DNA of 45,037 nucleotides from Hyphomicrobiales bacterium (GCA_900470775.1 UCBZ01000011.1:1-45037), one strand, 5' to 3'; shown: positions 1 through 8,264, numbered from the stretch's first letter. Numbers and translations: made by a program. Notes: generated from the sequence alone by a model not told the origin.

Positions 1-104
1 AGATTTCCCGAGCCAGCTCTCTCATAGCTAATTTCGGTCCACCAGAGGCAGATTGCAAACAACGCACAACCGATCGCGATATTCCGGACGGTCGTGGCTT
101 CCAT
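1..104 (-). CDS. Partial small membrane-segment protein, running off the left edge
   Basis: The minus strand reads ATG at 104 and stays open to the window edge, giving 34 residues. They begin MEATTVRNIAIGCALFAICL and form one hydrophobic helix ending in a Trp pair, so a single-pass membrane or exported protein is plausible. It starts only 9 bases after the stop of the short reading frame at 114-236, which looks like an operon arrangement. I do not recognise the family, and most of the gene is outside the window. Confidence 0.35.
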   Translation of the reverse strand, partial: MEATTVRNIAIGCALFAICLWWTEISYERAGSGN

Positions 105-113
105 GGGCGGAGC

Positions 114-236
114 CTATCTGCCTTTTTTGAAACCCACCACCCACAGCAAGGTGAGGAAGTCGGCCATTCTTGTCTGGATATCTCTCGAAGTAGCAAGGGA
201 CAACTGAGTGGCGCGCTCTGTCAGAAGACGCTTCAT
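114..236 (-). CDS. Short hypothetical reading frame (40 aa), possibly a truncated gene tail
   Basis: The frame starts MKRLLTERATQLSLATSRDI and ends in a basic GFKKGR tail. Upstream of the ATG the same frame stays open for about 13 codons (a VSAKDPLGKF-like stretch) before a TAG, and no ribosome binding site is visible, so it may be the end of a longer gene cut by the rearrangements in this flank. It sits just before the partial membrane protein at the left edge. Function is unknown, and it could be a non-coding remnant. Confidence 0.25.
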   Translation of the reverse strand: MKRLLTERATQLSLATSRDIQTRMADFLTLLWVVGFKKGR

Positions 237-546
237 CGCCGGGCCGAACTTGCCGAGCGGATCTTTGGCTGAGACCTATTTAGCCTGCAGTTGGGCATCG
301 TCCGCCGGATGGGGAGCAGAGCGTGTACGGCGCGTCCTCGCCGTTCTCTAGCGCCCCCCATGCGGCCACCATGGCTCGGTCCAGAGCATGACGGGCATGG
401 AGGATGCGTTCATGGACGAGCCGAGCCTCTGATCGGCGGAGAATGCCTCTAGGACAAGCTTGTAGACTTTCAGCCCGCTGGTGGGATCCTCATCGATCAC
501 AAATCGAGGTGCGGCACCGGCCAGCGCGGCGTCTGTCTCGCATAGC

Positions 547-1215
547 TCAGCATGGTTCGCGGCCGCCCAGGGCCGTAGCGTCCTTGAATTGTCTAAGCCG
601 GAGTCGGTGCTCATCCGGCGTTTGTGAAGGCCTCGATGCCCCAGGGTCAACGGCGACGGCAACGCCATGGAGCGCATGTTCTGCAGCCGCAAGGACTTCC
701 GGCGCGTCGCTACGCGATACGACCGCCTCGCCCTCAACTTCCTCACCGCCGTCTGCATCGCGGCAACCGTCAGCTACTGGTATAAGTCTGGACCCTAGCT
801 CGATAACGCGCTGGAGCGCGATGTACTTCCCAACTGCATCCATCACTAGGCGAAGCACCTCTTCGTCGTTCTCGTAGTGGTAGAAGAACTGCTGGTTTTC
901 GCCGCTTCCGTAGGAATAGTAGTCCTCCTCGATCTCGAAGCGGGTGTTCTCGAGGTTGGTCGAGATCGAGAAGCGCCGGTTATCGACCTTCGCCACGGCC
1001 ATGTGCCCGTGAGGAGCAACGAAGATTTCAATGTTGTCGTAATCGGCGACCTGCCTCTGGACTTCAGCCAATGCGGTCAGGAGCCGCGCCAGTTTGTGCT
1101 TCTGGACGACAAGCCGTGCAGCGCTCGCGTTTAACCGGACACGATAGCGATCCGATTCTTGCTCGACGAAGGCATTCAGCGCTTCGGCTATGTTTATCGC
1201 GATCTTGTCCGTCAT
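547..1215 (-). CDS. Hypothetical protein with C-terminus replaced by inserted IS DNA
   Basis: The chosen start is the ATG at 1215, preceded by GGGAG six bases upstream; a TTG at 1227 would overlap that site. The first ~140 residues are acidic and coherent, running from MTDKIAINIAEALNAFVEQE to a YIALQRVIELG segment, and have the look of a small globular protein; I do not recognise the family. From about base 797 leftward the frame reads backwards through an IS5-type transposase remnant (658-795, plus strand), so the last ~80 residues are not native. The junction falls at a CTAG, next to what looks like the end of the IS. The gene is therefore probably disrupted although the frame stays open. 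Confidence 0.5.
   Translation of the reverse strand: MTDKIAINIAEALNAFVEQESDRYRVRLNASAARLVVQKHKLARLLTALAEVQRQVADYDNIEIFVAPHGHMAVAKVDNRRFSISTNLENTRFEIEEDYYSYGSGENQQFFYHYENDEEVLRLVMDAVGKYIALQRVIELGSRLIPVADGCRDADGGEEVEGEAVVSRSDAPEVLAAAEHALHGVAVAVDPGASRPSQTPDEHRLRLRQFKDATALGGREPC
658..795 (+). pseudogene. IS5-family transposase, C-terminal remnant
   Basis: In the plus frame running through 670-798 the translation contains KDFRRVATRYDRLALNFLTA followed by VCIAATVSYW. This is the familiar C-terminal end of IS5-family (IS427-like) DDE transposases. Only the last ~45 codons survive, and there is no catalytic D/D/E part upstream. The matching end TAAGTCTGGACCC followed by TAG probably marks the original IS terminus. 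A second copy of the same end lies at 1948-2013. Confidence 0.75.
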
Positions 1216-1227
1216 GTTCGCTCCCAA

Positions 1228-1599
1228 TGTGAACTCAATCTTAGCGGTTCCGGCCGCCGTTAACAGGCAATTTGTCCTTGTGGATTGGTGGTAACGGAAG
1301 AGTGCCGATGCGGATCCCGTGTGCGAGGAGCGTGCAAGCTTGGGCGATTCACCAAGGGATTGCCATCAACGTGACCCTGCGGATCGCGCCCGGCTTGAAG
1401 CCCTTGTCGCGGACAGCAACAGCCCACAGAAGCACGTCTCGCGCGCCGCGATCGTGCCGGCGACTGCGGATGGCTTGGAACGAACGCGCTCATGCGCGAC
1501 CGGCAAAAGCAAAACACCCGTCCGGCGCTGCATCCGAGCGGACGGCGCCTAGGGAATTCTTGAGCGTCTGTTTGCCGCAGAACGAGGGCGCCAAACTTA
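1228..1599. other. Gap with no recognisable gene
   Basis: Reading frames are open on both strands here, but neither gives a recognisable protein. Codon composition is Arg/Ala/Ser rich and looks like shadow translation of GC-rich DNA. It lies between two IS remnants and is probably decayed sequence. Confidence 0.4.
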
Positions 1600-1955
1600 G
1601 CTCGCGCGTTATGAACGAGCCACGCAATCGCAGCGTTGCAGACCTGTATCGTCCCCTTTTGTGCCACCGCCTGGACTTCGTTTCCTACAAAGACCGCAAG
1701 CTTGTCGCCGCGAAATTGAAGGGAATTTATGACGCCATCGACGCGGCCGCGGGCGAAGCGGCGCTCGGAGCTTCGAGGGCGGGCCTGTGGCCGCTGCCCG
1801 GCCATCGCCCCAAGCTGTCGGCATTCTTGGAGCCTGGCGTGCCGTTCTACGGCTTTCCGGCCGACGTCCACCAGTACGGTATCCCATTACTGCTTTCGAG
1901 GCACTGAACACCAAACCGCGCCGCGCCGTCCAGGCTAGAGGTCGATACGACCCCT
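1600..1955 (+). pseudogene. IS256-family transposase remnant, frameshifted
   Basis: Across shifting plus-strand frames the translation gives LQTCIV, then LDFVSYKDRKLVAAKLKGIY, then VPFYGFPADV, then AFEALNTK and RRAVQARG. In that order these are the conserved C-terminal segments of IS256-family (mutator-like) transposases. At least two frame changes are needed (near 1640-1660 and near 1875). The sequence then fuses to an IS5 end at about 1955, so one element has been inserted into or recombined with the other. Confidence 0.75.
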
Positions 1956-2013
1956 CACAGTCAACTTCCTCACCGCCGTCTGCATCGCGGCAACCGTCAG
2001 CTACTGGTTATAA
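1948..2013 (+). pseudogene. Second IS5-family transposase C-terminal remnant
   Basis: The frame ending at TAA 2011-2013 reads VNFLTAVCIAATVSYWL, the same terminus as the remnant at 658-795. At DNA level about 50 bases are almost identical between the two copies. The arginine-rich segment before it (CGATACGACC...) has lost one base relative to the first copy, which breaks the frame. Both copies point the same way. Confidence 0.72.
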
Positions 2014-2093
2014 GTCCGGGCTCAAAGGGCGGGCTAGTTAGACTACCGCACCGGGGATGGAGCGCCGGCCCATGAGAGCCGACGCCATGGGTA

Positions 2094-2534
2094 TCAGGCC
2101 GCCTTGGCGGCACGTTTCGGCTTATTGGGCGCCTTCCTGCGCTGCTGACCGAGGCCCAATGACTTGGCCAGCGTCGAGCGCGCCTCGGCATAGGCGGGGG
2201 CGACCATTGGATAATCGACCGGCAGGCCCCATTTGATGCGGTACTGCTCGGGCGTCAGGCCAAACTTGCTGCTCAAATGCCGCTTTAGCGACTTGAAGGA
2301 CTTGCCGTCCTCCAGGCAGATGATCGCCTCGGGCGTTACCGATTTGCGGATCGGCACGGCCGGAATCAGCGGCGCCGCGGCCGGCACCTCGGGCTCGCCC
2401 GTAAGCTTAGACAAGGACGAGTGCACGCTTGCGATAAGGCCCGGAAGATCGGCTGTCGGGACGTTATTATTGGTGACATAGGCGGCGACGAGTTCCACTG
2501 CGAGCTCTATAAAGTCGTCGTTGGTTTCAGGCAT
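2094..2534 (-). CDS. MucR/Ros-family transcriptional regulator with degenerate zinc site
   Basis: MucR/Ros proteins are small H-NS-like regulators that control exopolysaccharide, motility and symbiosis or virulence genes in rhizobia and Brucella. This 146-residue protein has the family layout: a helical N-terminal oligomerisation part, a Pro/Ala linker around residues 48-65, then the DNA-binding core with CLEDGKSFKSLKRHL, LTPEQYRIKWGLP and DYPMVAP, and a basic tail (residues 130-146). The usual C-x2-C-x9-H-x4-H ligands read Cys73, Asp76, His86 and Phe91, so two of four are lost. Some Mesorhizobium loti homologues are known to fold without zinc, so it may still bind DNA. The ATG has GGGAG about seven bases upstream. 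It is a plausible regulator of the exopolysaccharide genes, but that is inference. Confidence 0.9.
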   Translation of the reverse strand: MPETNDDFIELAVELVAAYVTNNNVPTADLPGLIASVHSSLSKLTGEPEVPAAAPLIPAVPIRKSVTPEAIICLEDGKSFKSLKRHLSSKFGLTPEQYRIKWGLPVDYPMVAPAYAEARSTLAKSLGLGQQRRKAPNKPKRAAKAA

Positions 2535-2875
2535 GGGTGCTCTCCCAAAAATGAGGATTGACGTTTAGGCACTTGTCGCGGGTCGGCAGCTAGCACTCGC
2601 GTTGACGCATTGCTTGCCGAATCAAGTCTTAGGCGTTCAGCGCGGACTGTTGCTTAGGTAAACCAGAGGCTCAATAAAATCTACTATCCTCGCGAGATAT
2701 TTCGCTAAGGTTGACGAAATTTCATAACAATATCAATCTTTTTGCTGCGCTGCGACATGGGAAATCTGTGGAAACTTGCGTCAAGGCGAGCATGGCTTAC
2801 CTGCGCAGCGCTAACGCGCGACGCGGTGTTTACTGCGGCGCCTGGCTGCACCGGCGACCGAACTCCTATCGGCCG
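2535..2875. other. Regulatory gap upstream of the MucR-like gene
   Basis: The segment 2640-2760 is markedly AT-rich (runs such as TAAAATCTACTATC and ATTTCATAACAATATCAATC) in an otherwise GC-rich region. It probably holds the promoter of the minus-strand MucR-like gene and may be an autoregulatory site, since MucR proteins favour AT-rich DNA. No gene is supported here. Confidence 0.4.
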
Positions 2876-3499
2876 TCAAGGATTGGGCCGCTCGATGACC
2901 GACCAGTTGCCGCGCCAAAGCCCGGCATAAGCGGCTCGCGCGGTTGCGACGTCCTGTGCAAAGATGGCTGAACTTAGCGGTACCGGTCGTGCCCAACCAA
3001 GCTGGACGAGCAAGCGTGAGAGGTTTACGTCGCCGACGCGACAATCAAAACTGTCGCGCTCGCCCGGTGTGTCGAGAGCCGGCTGGCATGTCACCGCCTG
3101 TGCCCTCAACACGTTGATCAGGGCCGCGCGTGCCTGGAGCCCACAGCTCCAGAGGGCACCGTTGCCGTCTCGGCAGACTGCGTTCCGCTCGGGCCCGCGG
3201 ACATGGCGAAGTCGCACCTGCAACACGCCACTCCGGAAACTCGTCGCATCGAGCGGTTCCACAGCCCCTTCGATAAGCACGGGACGACCCAGGCGGTAGC
3301 GTGACAGGGACACTCCAAAAAGATATCCATCCTCGAGCCGCTCAATCGGCGCGGTCTTCAATGCCGCGGCCATGACCGAGGGCCGCGGGATGGGCGAGAC
3401 TGGCTCAGTCTCGGGGGAGAACTCTGCGAGAGCGAGCATGATCGCCGTAGCCGCCGCGAAAATTACACCGAGGCGACTGACAAGGTGATGAACTCTCAT
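2876..3499 (-). CDS. SNase-like (thermonuclease-related) exported protein
   Basis: The 207-residue product starts with a hydrophobic segment (LGVIFAAATAIMLALAEF, residues ~11-28) that could be an uncleaved anchor or signal. Residues ~85-205 resemble the thermonuclease-like domain common in Rhizobiales: RLRHVRGPERNAVC, LWSCGLQARAALINVLRAQ, a cysteine pair (VTCQP and FDCRV), then LLVQLGWARP and AYAGLWRGNW near the end. The Arg/Asp/Glu catalytic set of true micrococcal nuclease is not evident, so nuclease activity is doubtful; related proteins are usually called succinoglycan biosynthesis ExoI-like or SNase-like. It stands alone between gaps. Confidence 0.68.
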   Translation of the reverse strand: MRVHHLVSRLGVIFAAATAIMLALAEFSPETEPVSPIPRPSVMAAALKTAPIERLEDGYLFGVSLSRYRLGRPVLIEGAVEPLDATSFRSGVLQVRLRHVRGPERNAVCRDGNGALWSCGLQARAALINVLRAQAVTCQPALDTPGERDSFDCRVGDVNLSRLLVQLGWARPVPLSSAIFAQDVATARAAYAGLWRGNWSVIERPNP

Positions 3500-3848
3500 G
3501 TCGTGTGGCCGCCTGGCAGACTACGAGCGTCTATGCTGGCCACCTGCCAGCCCGATTGCGCCAAGTCGCACCACAGACTCCGCCCGCCTCATCGGTCTAC
3601 CCAAGATATACTATGCCAAGCGGCAGCGATATGGAGCTGCTCGAATTTCGTGCTAGCTACTTCGCTCTCGGGAATTTTGGCTCGCTACTGGGTAGAGCGT
3701 TTTGCGTGGCCCGCAGTCGGTCGGCAAATGCGGCCCGATCCGCAAACTGCGCGTGCGTGAGCCAGAACGATCGCGATTCATCCGGGCTTCCTAATGGAAA
3801 CTGTCAATCACACCGACTTTCGATGCCAACCCGTTGTAGGCCCGAGCC
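3500..3848. other. Intergenic gap, nothing recognised
   Basis: No supported gene, RNA or repeat. Plus-strand frames here give low-complexity Ser/Arg/Pro translation without any motif. It separates two minus-strand genes and may hold the promoter for the SNase-like gene. Confidence 0.4.
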
Positions 3849-4301
3849 CTAGGAAAACACCATACTGTCCTGATCGAAGTTGAAGGCCACAATCGGGTCG
3901 GGTATCCCCATGTTGTCTGACGCGGAGGCGCGTCGCTCCCCCTCCCCCGTTATCTGCTCGATCGCCCGTAAATGGCTATCGACCGAGTTGAGCACGGCAT
4001 CTATCGATTTGGTGACGGAAAACTCTTGCTTGGCGAGTTCGCCCCGCAGGAGTTTTAGAAGGACACTCGACCGGTCAAGATGCCTGCTGATTGCCTCGGC
4101 ATCCGCGATGCCGTTCCTCGCCATCATGACGCGCTCGATCTTGCGGAGCGACTCCATCAGCGCGAGGGTCTCGCTCTGGCGCGCCCGCTTTGAGAACTCG
4201 TCCAGGAACCATCGCCCGCGCTGAGTTTCTCTCACAGCCTGTTCGACGGCCTCGAATTCGTCAAGGTTCAGATCGATGCATCTTTCTGATATCGCTGGCA
4301 T
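3849..4301 (-). CDS. Conserved-looking helical hypothetical protein (150 aa)
   Basis: The ATG at 4301 has a near-perfect ribosome binding site (GAGGAGGAA, about six bases away), so translation is well supported. The N-terminal segment FEAVEQAVRETQRGRWFLDE resembles a 'TxRGRWFLxEY' motif that I associate with uncharacterised alphaproteobacterial proteins. The rest is mainly amphipathic helix, with a short acidic C-terminal tail (FNFDQDSMVF). The tail sequence suggests a partner-binding peptide, but I cannot assign a function. No linked genes share its strand closely. Confidence 0.68.
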   Translation of the reverse strand: MPAISERCIDLNLDEFEAVEQAVRETQRGRWFLDEFSKRARQSETLALMESLRKIERVMMARNGIADAEAISRHLDRSSVLLKLLRGELAKQEFSVTKSIDAVLNSVDSHLRAIEQITGEGERRASASDNMGIPDPIVAFNFDQDSMVFS

Positions 4302-4720
4302 AGCACTTCCTCCTCAACAAGCTAACTAAGCAGCGGCAGTTAAATATTGACCTAACGTCGACCTCTTGGAGCGGCTTCGACCACAATTTTGCGCCGGTGC
4401 CTACAGTATGGTTACCTTCAATAGATGACGTCCCATGCAGAGGCGGAACGAACCTTAAAATCGTTTAACACTAGAATAGCACATTCTATGATCGAATTCG
4501 ACCCCACGCTATTTCACCGGTCCGGAACATTTGGTGAAGATGGGACCGCCGCTTCTTGCGACCAAGATAACGAAATAATTGATGTGCACGCTCAGAAAAT
4601 AATGACGACCAGACGGCAAACTTGAGGTAAGTAAAATTGGTTTAACAGATCTAACTAGACAGTTTTCTTGTCCTTGCGCTCCGACGACTTCTTGATAACG
4701 TTATAGGCGCGACTAGTTTC
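4302..4720. other. AT-rich gap without a supported gene
   Basis: This stretch is AT-rich (for example around 4330-4400 and 4560-4700). A 66-codon plus-strand frame starts at 4425, but it lacks a ribosome binding site and any recognisable feature. Likely promoter DNA for the strongly translated gene at 3849-4301, plus IS-flanking sequence. Confidence 0.35.
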
Positions 4721-4850
4721 TCAGATCATGGCCTTCAACAGCAGATACGCCGATGCTTCCCGAGACGAAGTAATGTTTTGGTCGGTGAAGCGTACCGCCA
4801 GCTCGCGTCGGTTCAGCTCCATCTCGCGCAAGCGCCACGTCGATGATCCT
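4721..4850 (-). pseudogene. IS3-type transposase (OrfB) fragment
   Basis: Read on the minus strand, the DNA gives LREMELNRRELAVRFTDQ. Changing frame, it continues KHYFVS and then EASAYLLLKA. The order RELAVRFTD-YFVSEASVYRLLKAHDLI is typical of the N-terminal part of IS3-group OrfB transposases. At least two single-base frameshifts are present and the catalytic core is missing. It lies just downstream of ugd. Confidence 0.65.
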
Positions 4851-4978
4851 CGCCCCTGATCGGGCCAGGGCTCTTATCCAGACCCGGTCTGGTGTCGAAC
4901 GATGATCAGCGAGCGCGTGTGCGTGTGACGGTATCAAGGCGGCAAACGCCGCTCTCTGCCGCAAGGTCAGCGCTCGCG

Positions 4979-6283
4979 TCAGGCGTTTCCGACATTGCTG
5001 TAGGCGAAGCCGCGACGGCGCATGTCGTCCGAGCGGTAGATGTTGCGCAGGTCGACCACGATCGGCGTGCGCAGGCCGGTCTTGACGCGGTCGAGGTCGA
5101 GCGCGCGGAAGGCGTCCCACTCGGTCACGATCACCAGCGCATCGGCGCCCTCGATGCAGGAATACGCGTCGGCTGCGAAGCTGACGCCGCTGAGCAGAGC
5201 CTTGGCCGGCTCCATGCTCTCGGGATCATAGGCGACGACGTCCGCGCCCGCGTCCTGCAGCACGGCGATGATCGACAGCGAGGGCGCCTCGCGCATGTCG
5301 TCGGTGTTGGGCTTGAAGGCGAGGCCGAGCACGGCGATGCGCTTGCCGCGCACGCTGCCGTCGCAGGCCGCGATGACCTTGCGCGCCATGGCGCGCTTGC
5401 GCTGGTCGTTGACGGCGACGACCGTCTCGACGATGCGCAACGGGCTGCCGAGGTCCTGCGCCGTCTTCATCAGCGCGAGCGTGTCCTTGGGAAAGCAGGA
5501 GCCGCCGAAGCCGGGGCCCGCATGCAGGAACTTGCCGCCGATGCGGTTGTCGAGGCCGATGCCGCGCGCCACCTCCTGGACATTGGCGCCGACCGCCTCG
5601 CAGAGATCGGCCATCTCGTTGATGAAGGTGATCTTCATGGCGAGATAGGCGTTGGCAGCGTATTTGATCACCTCGGAGGTCCGGCGCTGGGTAAACAGCA
5701 GCGGCGCGGCGTTGAGGTAAAGCGGCCGGTAGAGCTCTTCCATGACACCGCGTGCCCGTTCGTCCTCGGTGCCGATGACGATCCGGTCGGGGCGCTTGAA
5801 GTCGCCGATGGCGGCGCCCTCGCGCAGGAATTCGGGGTTCGAGACGACAGCGAAATCGGCCTCGGGCCTGGTCTCGCGCATGATGCGCTCGACCTCGTCG
5901 CCGGTGCCGACCGGCACGGTCGATTTGGTCACGATGACGGTGAAGCCGTCGATCTCGGCGACGACGTCGCGCGCCGCCTGATAGACATAGGAGAGGTCGG
6001 CATGTCCGTCGCCGCGCCGCGTCGGCGTTCCCACCGCGATGAAGACCGCGTCAGCGCTGGCGACGGGGCCGGCGAGTTCGGTGGTGAAGCTGAGGCGGCC
6101 TTCGCGCACGTTCTTGGCGACGAGGTCGTCGAGGCCAGGCTCGAAGATCGGGATCTCGCCCCGGTTCAGCGCATCGATCTTGGATGCATCGGTGTCGACG
6201 CAGGTCACGACATGGCCGAAATCGGCGAAACAGGCACCCGAGACCAGGCCGACATAGCCTGAGCCGATCATCGTCACGCGCAT
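4979..6283 (-). CDS. ugd: UDP-glucose 6-dehydrogenase
   Basis: It oxidises UDP-glucose to UDP-glucuronate with two NAD+, supplying an acidic sugar donor for exopolysaccharide. The 434-residue product has the N-terminal Rossmann motif MIGSGYVGLVSG, the AVGTP and KSTVPVGT segments, FLREGAAIGDF, the central-helix KYAANAYLAMKITFINE block, and the active-site GPGFGGSCFPKD, whose Cys is the nucleophile. The C-terminal nucleotide domain includes GLAFKPNTDD. Length matches the bacterial family. The ATG at 6283 is preferred over an upstream GTG at 6292 because GGGGAG lies 11 bases before it and would sit on top of the GTG. The gene is flanked by IS3 remnants on both sides, so it may have travelled separately from the main cluster, though its product fits the cluster well. 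Confidence 0.96.
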   Translation of the reverse strand: MRVTMIGSGYVGLVSGACFADFGHVVTCVDTDASKIDALNRGEIPIFEPGLDDLVAKNVREGRLSFTTELAGPVASADAVFIAVGTPTRRGDGHADLSYVYQAARDVVAEIDGFTVIVTKSTVPVGTGDEVERIMRETRPEADFAVVSNPEFLREGAAIGDFKRPDRIVIGTEDERARGVMEELYRPLYLNAAPLLFTQRRTSEVIKYAANAYLAMKITFINEMADLCEAVGANVQEVARGIGLDNRIGGKFLHAGPGFGGSCFPKDTLALMKTAQDLGSPLRIVETVVAVNDQRKRAMARKVIAACDGSVRGKRIAVLGLAFKPNTDDMREAPSLSIIAVLQDAGADVVAYDPESMEPAKALLSGVSFAADAYSCIEGADALVIVTEWDAFRALDLDRVKTGLRTPIVVDLRNIYRSDDMRRRGFAYSNVGNA

Positions 6284-6442
6284 CGAATGCACTCTCCCCG
6301 CTGGCTGGGCGCGATCCCGTCACGTGCGGCAAGTGCACGCGCAGCAAGTGCGGCGGAGACGCCCAACATTATCCGCCTACACCAAATTGCTGCACCTGCA
6401 CAACAGATGACATGCTCCCCGAAAACCCGGCTAGGCGGCATA

Positions 6443-6759
6443 GGCTATCCCCGGAACATCCGCGTCGACCAGGGCTCGGAGTTTGTCAGCCGCGACCTCG
6501 ATCTCTGGGCCAATCCGAAGGCGTTGTGCTCGACTTCTCAAGGCCGGACAAGCCCATCGACAACAGCTTCATCGAGTCCTTCAATGGCAAGTTCCGGGCC
6601 GAATGCCTGAACACGCACCGGTTCAGGAGCCTTGACGACCCTCGGGCAAAAATGGAGGCTTGGCGTAGAGACTATAACGAGGTCCGGCCACACAGCGCCA
6701 TCGGCAACAAGCCGCTGATATCGCTGATGAACGGCTCTCCGGCGCCCCGGCCGGCATGA
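6443..6759 (+). pseudogene. IS3-family transposase OrfB, C-terminal remnant with frameshift
   Basis: One frame gives YPRNIRVDQGSEFVSRDLDL. After a shift near 6520-6540 the next frame gives FSRPDKPIDNSFIESFNGKF, RAECLNTHRF, WRRDYNEVRPHSAIG and NKPLISLMN. These are the DDE-core Asp and Glu regions of IS3-family (IS407-like) transposases: the Asp of VDQGSEF and the Glu of FIESFNG. The N-terminal half and OrfA are absent, so it is dead. Confidence 0.82.
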
Positions 6760-6914
6760 GCCCTAACCCCGGAAAATTCCAGCTCGCGCTGGAGCGCGTC
6801 ACTCGTCACCGCGAGGATCACCGCAACCGCCAACTACTGACCATAAGTCGGGCCTTGGACCGGCTGGCATTTGATTGTGCAGCCAACTCGGCATTCCGCG
6901 CTTCCTTGCAAAAC

Positions 6915-6946
6915 GCGAAAAGCCCGCCGCTTGTGCCGACGGGCTT
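6915..6946 (-). terminator. Rho-independent terminator for the minus strand
   Basis: AAGCCCG (6920-6926) pairs with CGGGCTT (6940-6946) around a 13-base loop. Read on the minus strand, the stem is followed by TTTTCGCGTTTT. It lies about 115 bases beyond the stop of the lipoprotein gene at 7060. Confidence 0.6.
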
Positions 6947-7059
6947 CTGATGGATTGTCAGGACTACTTGTGTCCGGGGCTGCCGGGAATCGGCTCCGCC
7001 TCTCCCGCTGGTGGCACGACGGCGGCAACGCGTCCTACCTTGAGGATCCGCTCCGCTCG

Positions 7060-7473
7060 TTAATCTATCGGAATGCACTGCATCTGGACGCGACCGACGG
7101 GCGTTATAGTCGTGGTGCAGCTCACAGCAGCAGGTGTCGTCACGGGGGCAGCGGACATAGATGTTGCCGGGATAATCGTCGGCGCCGGTTGAGCACGTCT
7201 CGGCGGAACCTTCAGCCGCTCGACTGCCGTGACCGTGACCGCAGGCGCGGCGACAGTACTGGCCAGCGGCGGCGGCGCCTGCGGCAGCACCTCGCCCCCC
7301 ACAGCGACGACCTCAGGCTCCGGTGGCACCGACCATGGGCGCCATGCCGTCATGGTAGAGAAAGCTGCTGCCGGCTTCGTCAGCAACCCAGCATCATTCG
7401 TCGCCGAACCCATGCAGCCGGAGGCCGCTGCGGCGAGGATGTAGGCCGCGGGCATTCGAAGTCGAACCATCAT
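7060..7473 (-). CDS. Small proline-rich lipoprotein, hypothetical
   Basis: The first of two adjacent ATG codons (7473) has AAAGGAC about nine bases upstream, which fixes the start inside a longer open frame. The N-terminus MMVRLRMPAAYILAAAASGC is a lipoprotein signal with a plausible lipobox (AASG before Cys20). The mature ~117 residues are Ala/Pro/Val/Thr rich with no recognised domain and end in TTTITPVGRVQMQCIPID, with two Cys residues in the last ~30. It could be a periplasmic or outer-membrane-linked spacer protein. A terminator follows at 6915-6946. Confidence 0.65.
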   Translation of the reverse strand: MMVRLRMPAAYILAAAASGCMGSATNDAGLLTKPAAAFSTMTAWRPWSVPPEPEVVAVGGEVLPQAPPPLASTVAAPAVTVTAVERLKVPPRRAQPAPTIIPATSMSAAPVTTPAAVSCTTTITPVGRVQMQCIPID

Positions 7474-7519
7474 CGCGTCTGTCCTTTTCGCAGCGGTCTC
7501 GGAAATGACAGGCGATGAT

Positions 7520-7915
7520 TTTAGGCGATGCGACGCTTCGGCGCAAACCCGGGCGTGACATCGATGGCGGTAAGTCCAGAGAATCCAGCAGCCATTGCAG
7601 CACAGCATTGGCGAAGACGATATCGTGGGGCGGGCCCAGACGCCCACCAGCGCCGTCGCCCTGCTGAAGTCAACCCGAGGCAGCCATTGGCGCGGCTTGG
7701 CGAGCATGTCCAACGAGGAGCTAATTCCGTAAACAGCTGCATTCGAAAAGCGCGTCTCGAAGAGTCGGGCGCTGTTTCCCGGTCCACAACCGAGATCAAT
7801 GCCGCGCGAACGGTCCTTGATCCACCCGTGACAGCAGGTCGCCGCGTGCGGTCGTACTCGAACAGGAGAATATCGCAAGGGCGATCCAGCCGGTCGGGTC
7901 GCCTTTCATGCCGTC
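7520..7915 (-). pseudogene. Trans-aconitate 2-methyltransferase (tam) remnant
   Basis: Segments of the SAM-methyltransferase appear in order but in different minus-strand frames: LLFEYDRTRR, then GIDLGCGPGNSARLFE (motif I), then LDMLAKPRQWLPRVDF, then PHDIVFANAVLQWL. The last two match the DMLAKARxxLP and FANAVLQWL blocks of Tam, which methylates trans-aconitate. At least two frameshifts separate the pieces, and the C-terminal half is missing, with the lipoprotein gene starting soon after. It is a clear pseudogene. Confidence 0.75.
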
Positions 7916-8264
7916 GTTCACCTTCTGCAGCCTCGCCGCCGGCATACGGATCGCTGTGGTATATCTTACCGCCACAAGGCAGATGAGCCGGTGGGCGCTT
8001 GGCTCGGAAGCTCAGGTGCGAAGGGCGGGCGGGCGTTCTCTCATTCTGCTTGGAAGCATGATGGCGCCGGTCGCTGCAGGAGCGCCGGTTGCCCAAAATT
8101 CGCGCAGGCGTTTCGTAACGTTAAACATCGATTGGCTTTACGAGGGCAGCAGTTACCCGTCTTTTAAGCTCGACACGCCCCAGCAATACGATCATAAATT
8201 TTAACTGACAGGTCGAGCATATTCAGGCGTCTGACAGCCGATATATCATCTTAACAGGGTTGCG
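7916..8264. other. Gap upstream of the first polysaccharide glycosyltransferase
   Basis: No supported gene. From about 8150 it becomes AT-rich (CGATCATAAATTTTAACTG) and probably contains the promoter for the plus-strand transferase at 8265. A 98-codon frame at 7908-8204 has no motif and no ribosome binding site. Confidence 0.4.

Noticed and set aside
4425..4625. 66-codon plus-strand frame in an AT-rich gap
   Set aside because: No ribosome binding site, no recognisable sequence features.
4892..6262. 456-codon plus-strand open frame
   Set aside because: It is antisense to the clearly recognisable ugd gene; the Asp/Gly/His-rich translation has no motif.
7908..8204. 98-codon plus-strand frame
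   Set aside because: It starts in the tam remnant, lacks a ribosome binding site and shows no motif.
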